From JBKHYJ01 sp046565505 (GTDB lineage: Bacteria > Acidobacteriota > Blastocatellia > UBA7656): a stretch of DNA of 64,000 bases. Made by a program: the position numbers and the translations under genes. The notes under the pieces are model-generated. The model was not told the DNA's origin, did not search any database, and saw only the letters and a list, made by a program, of their open reading frames with translations. The stretch covers positions 1-64,000 of the forward strand of contig JBKHYJ010000050.1 in the NCBI GenBank assembly GCA_046565505.1. Direction: 5' to 3'. Numbering within the stretch: position 1 is the stretch's first letter; each line of letters starts with the position of its first letter. Positions 63,101-64,000 of the stretch are shown piece after piece.

Positions 63101-64000
63101 TTTGGCTATCCCAATCCGAGTCAGTTTGAAGTTGTCCTTGGCTTTTGGTAACGTGTGCAGAAAGTGCGCCAATGCGGTTCTCAACGTAATCATAATCCAC
63201 TGAAAGATAAATGCGGACCAGTGGGATGCCATTAATTATATGCGATGGGACTTGTCCCTTGCCTGCATGTTGGAACGCTTCTACAGGGTAAGTATCGGGA
63301 TCAACACTTCCACCAGCCAAGGTTTTACTGCGCGAACGCGCCATTTGCCTTAATTGCACAAGGTTTTCTGTGAAAGTAGGAATAGAACGTAACTGTGAAG
63401 CCTGTGCACTCATTAAGTCTAAGGTTGCGAGTTGATCTATATTTGTTATCCCGCAATTGTGTAAAGAACGCACAGTCGAAGGTTCTAGACTTAACAATTC
63501 TAATCGGCGTTCGCGTCCAGATTCTGGCAAACAATAAATATTGAATACACAGCCATCGCACTTTTCTTCAAGTTGATAACTCAGATCACCAATAGGGGTG
63601 TTTACAATCGCTTCGAATGGACCCTGCTGAGCCAAGAGTAGCTCAATATCTACTTGCTCCGTTTCCAAATCAAACGATGAAATCTCAAGAATAGCCTGTC
63701 CTTGGTTGGTGCTTTCGTCTATGCGCACGACTACACATTCCATATCATCCGGGGTTAGAGTTATTCCATTTACCACAACTGGATAAGCGAGAAGTAATTG
63801 TCTAACCAGCATACTGTAAGCTGTAACCTGTATGCGATGATAAGTCCGATCGCGGCGGCTGGCTTTGGATTCAACCAAGCGCAAGCGTGGGCGGCCATTG
63901 CGCCATAAAATAAGGACAAAATCTATTACGCCTCGGACATCAAACGCGCCAATACTGCCGCTCACCTCTATTTCCCGACCATAAGCTGTCTGTCCTTCAG
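60135..64000 (-). CDS. PD-(D/E)XK nuclease-SF1 helicase fusion (gene continues beyond window)
   Basis: More than 1,285 residues; the frame stays open past the window edge, so the GTG at 63965 need not be the start. A Cas4/RecB-like nuclease domain comes first: GVIDFV (Asp), VESKAS (Glu-x-Lys) and RIQVTAY (Gln), plus KCDGCVFNIYC, a three-Cys part of a probable iron-sulfur site. A long middle region follows, then a UPF1/DNA2-like SF1B helicase: Walker A GPPGTGKTT (Lys828 counted from 63965), DEAS (Asp961-Glu962), GDHRQLAP, IVTPHRAQ and NVAFSRTQQR. The layout matches DNA2-type proteins of defence and DNA-repair islands. Confidence 0.85.
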   Translation of the reverse strand, partial: EGQTAYGREIEVSGSIGAFDVRGVIDFVLILWRNGRPRLRLVESKASRRDRTYHRIQVTAYSMLVRQLLLAYPVVVNGITLTPDDMECVVVRIDESTNQGQAILEISSFDLETEQVDIELLLAQQGPFEAIVNTPIGDLSYQLEEKCDGCVFNIYCLPESGRERRLELLSLEPSTVRSLHNCGITNIDQLATLDLMSAQASQLRSIPTFTENLVQLRQMARSRSKTLAGGSVDPDTYPVEAFQHAGKGQVPSHIINGIPLVRIYLSVDYDYVENRIGALSAHVTKSQGQLQTDSDWDSQNKRWIYDSEVKERFVTGVDYTTKKPIYEKRALISHEVIEFKSSQWTGRYDEDTGSEREIIQGFLRKLIDVIAEVAATDFAPIHFYVWSKSEIARLIEACSRVGSGLLGHLRELLGCRDSLEQLIYSSLKDEVDHRYALGWTGRGLAVVSSLLWYGRRYHWVRKIAGRDVELDRIFEQDIFDFKTTLRLKSDNTWAKDGESATPYKFEIRSRFSDSLTAPYWRAYWGQLDASKPGIIPPVRSAIERYNQAAKPRHLEEYFRARVHALRWVEENIRFKNDEITKPLMNIAELQSFTLGVNDPARAAIDFLRLDRHVATTEWIAAHLVPPAARVPKGRTIPITNIRVTSPNRLLASIDLSGYDINYSALESRCGFVEGDFVRLTVSHADPHTGQTFSMLMRYGSNCIIDGVDWASRQIRLSVIPRKDASRYILQSADFRDQSRMKITHATIDESPSDFVRGHVDDRLSSRLGSHAYDWFNSQSPIVPAITPPTATMLATYDSLLQNLPVPPAGKNLQEDQRKAVVNGLTTKIQLLQGPPGTGKTTTSSVATLLRILAKRQVRDIVLIAANTHTAINTLLKKVDELLPDFSKYVMDNGLTMPPTKLSKVQSSSAYDPTSGNIEDFAADKAASTVKNLRKDAILIIGGTTGAILKMVRKLDISADFKHGFQVPLLILDEASMMVFPDFLALATLVQPDGEIMLTGDHRQLAPIVAHDWDREDRPPVVLYQPFVSAYEAVQRIKRNISVGTPIPDEAILLSSLCYTFRLPAEIRELISRLYRLDEIELQGPPMGNALPLVPGESVNAWQSVWEGETGLYLVSHNERESKQSNEIEVNIIERILDAGGERPSNSIAIVTPHRAQRTLLQTRLSRFSKSVDVIDTVERLQGGERPTVFVSGTASDPAAIGASAKFILDLNRSNVAFSRTQQRLIVVVSESLLNHIPVEYENYESTMLWKALRSICTELVADENIDSHIVRVLTLRREGLLAKLQEN

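Larger units (their letters stand above)
53052..64000. mobile_element. integrated element at tRNA-Ala, right end beyond the window
   Basis: From the tRNA to the window edge the sequence is clearly AT-richer than the chromosome to the left. It carries integrase, excisionase, HUH replication initiator and IS200-type transposase genes, then cargo (nucleotide-metabolism homologues and a nuclease-helicase). No second copy of the tRNA 3' end was found inside the window, so the far attachment site must be outside. The combination fits an integrative element with rolling-circle replication, but no conjugation gene is visible. Confidence 0.75.

Noticed and set aside
63963..63965. GTG at 63965 as the true start of the nuclease-helicase gene
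   Set aside because: The frame stays open to the window edge with plausible coding sequence (including TAYGREIEV), so the gene is treated as cut by the window.
53200..64000. CRISPR array or second tRNA attachment copy in the element
   Set aside because: No spaced direct repeats and no duplicate of the tRNA 3' end were seen.

Overview
The window looks like a GC-rich chromosomal segment of an Acidobacteriota bacterium, probably class Blastocatellia. This is inferred from gene content, not from a marker gene: an Oar-type TonB receptor with a carboxypeptidase-regulatory N-terminal domain, an S9 peptidase, an OmpA protein with a long coiled coil, a KaiB/histidine-kinase pair, a YVTN-propeller dihaem protein, and secreted proteins with Asn/Thr- or Ser/Gln-rich linkers. 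Near the right end the chromosome gives way, at a tRNA-Ala gene, to a visibly AT-richer integrated element that runs off the window.

Left arm (1-12.5 kb). A leftward cluster, murQ-nagA-pgi-HAD phosphatase-gnd, feeds recycled cell-wall amino sugar and glucose 6-phosphate into central metabolism; gnd is cut by the window edge. Next come a TlpA-type thioredoxin lipoprotein, an unknown protein, a ThiF/MoeB-type E1-like enzyme, a PrxQ-type peroxiredoxin, smpB and pepA. Two spacers here carry the same kind of imperfect inverted repeat, with arms resembling GGATTTTGGATTG.

Middle (12.5-52.4 kb). Secreted DUF4142 protein and cupin; a kaiB-hybrid histidine kinase operon; a large TonB-dependent receptor; cystathionine beta-synthase; a TPR protein; an epimerase-PAP2-UvrD/AddA-like helicase operon; an M20 amidohydrolase; two AT-richer orphan genes; an S9 peptidase; an OmpA protein; a LysR regulator; a transglutaminase; a dihaem propeller protein; a BON protein; a PRTase; an alpha/beta hydrolase; a MaoC hydratase/malyl-CoA-lyase-type pair; an L,D-transpeptidase; and an M23 peptidase. 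Many convergent or terminal gene ends carry long perfect GC-rich hairpins without a U tract.

Right arm (53.05-64 kb). tRNA-Ala(GGC) is followed by a tyrosine integrase inactivated by one in-frame amber codon, a zinc-ribbon protein translationally coupled to it, an excisionase, a HUH replication initiator, a 26-bp perfect palindrome, a small Cys-rich ORF and an IS200/IS605 transposase. The cargo follows: a membrane-anchored dCTP-deaminase/dUTPase-fold protein whose catalytic Glu is replaced, a thymidylate-synthase homologue with Asp in place of the dUMP-recognising Asn (which predicts dCMP rather than dUMP as substrate), a cytidine-deaminase homologue, and a large PD-(D/E)XK nuclease-SF1 helicase fusion that continues past the window. 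I read this as a candidate uncharacterised pyrimidine-nucleotide-based defence or DNA-modification module on a mobile element. The individual residues are seen in the sequence; the joint function is inference.
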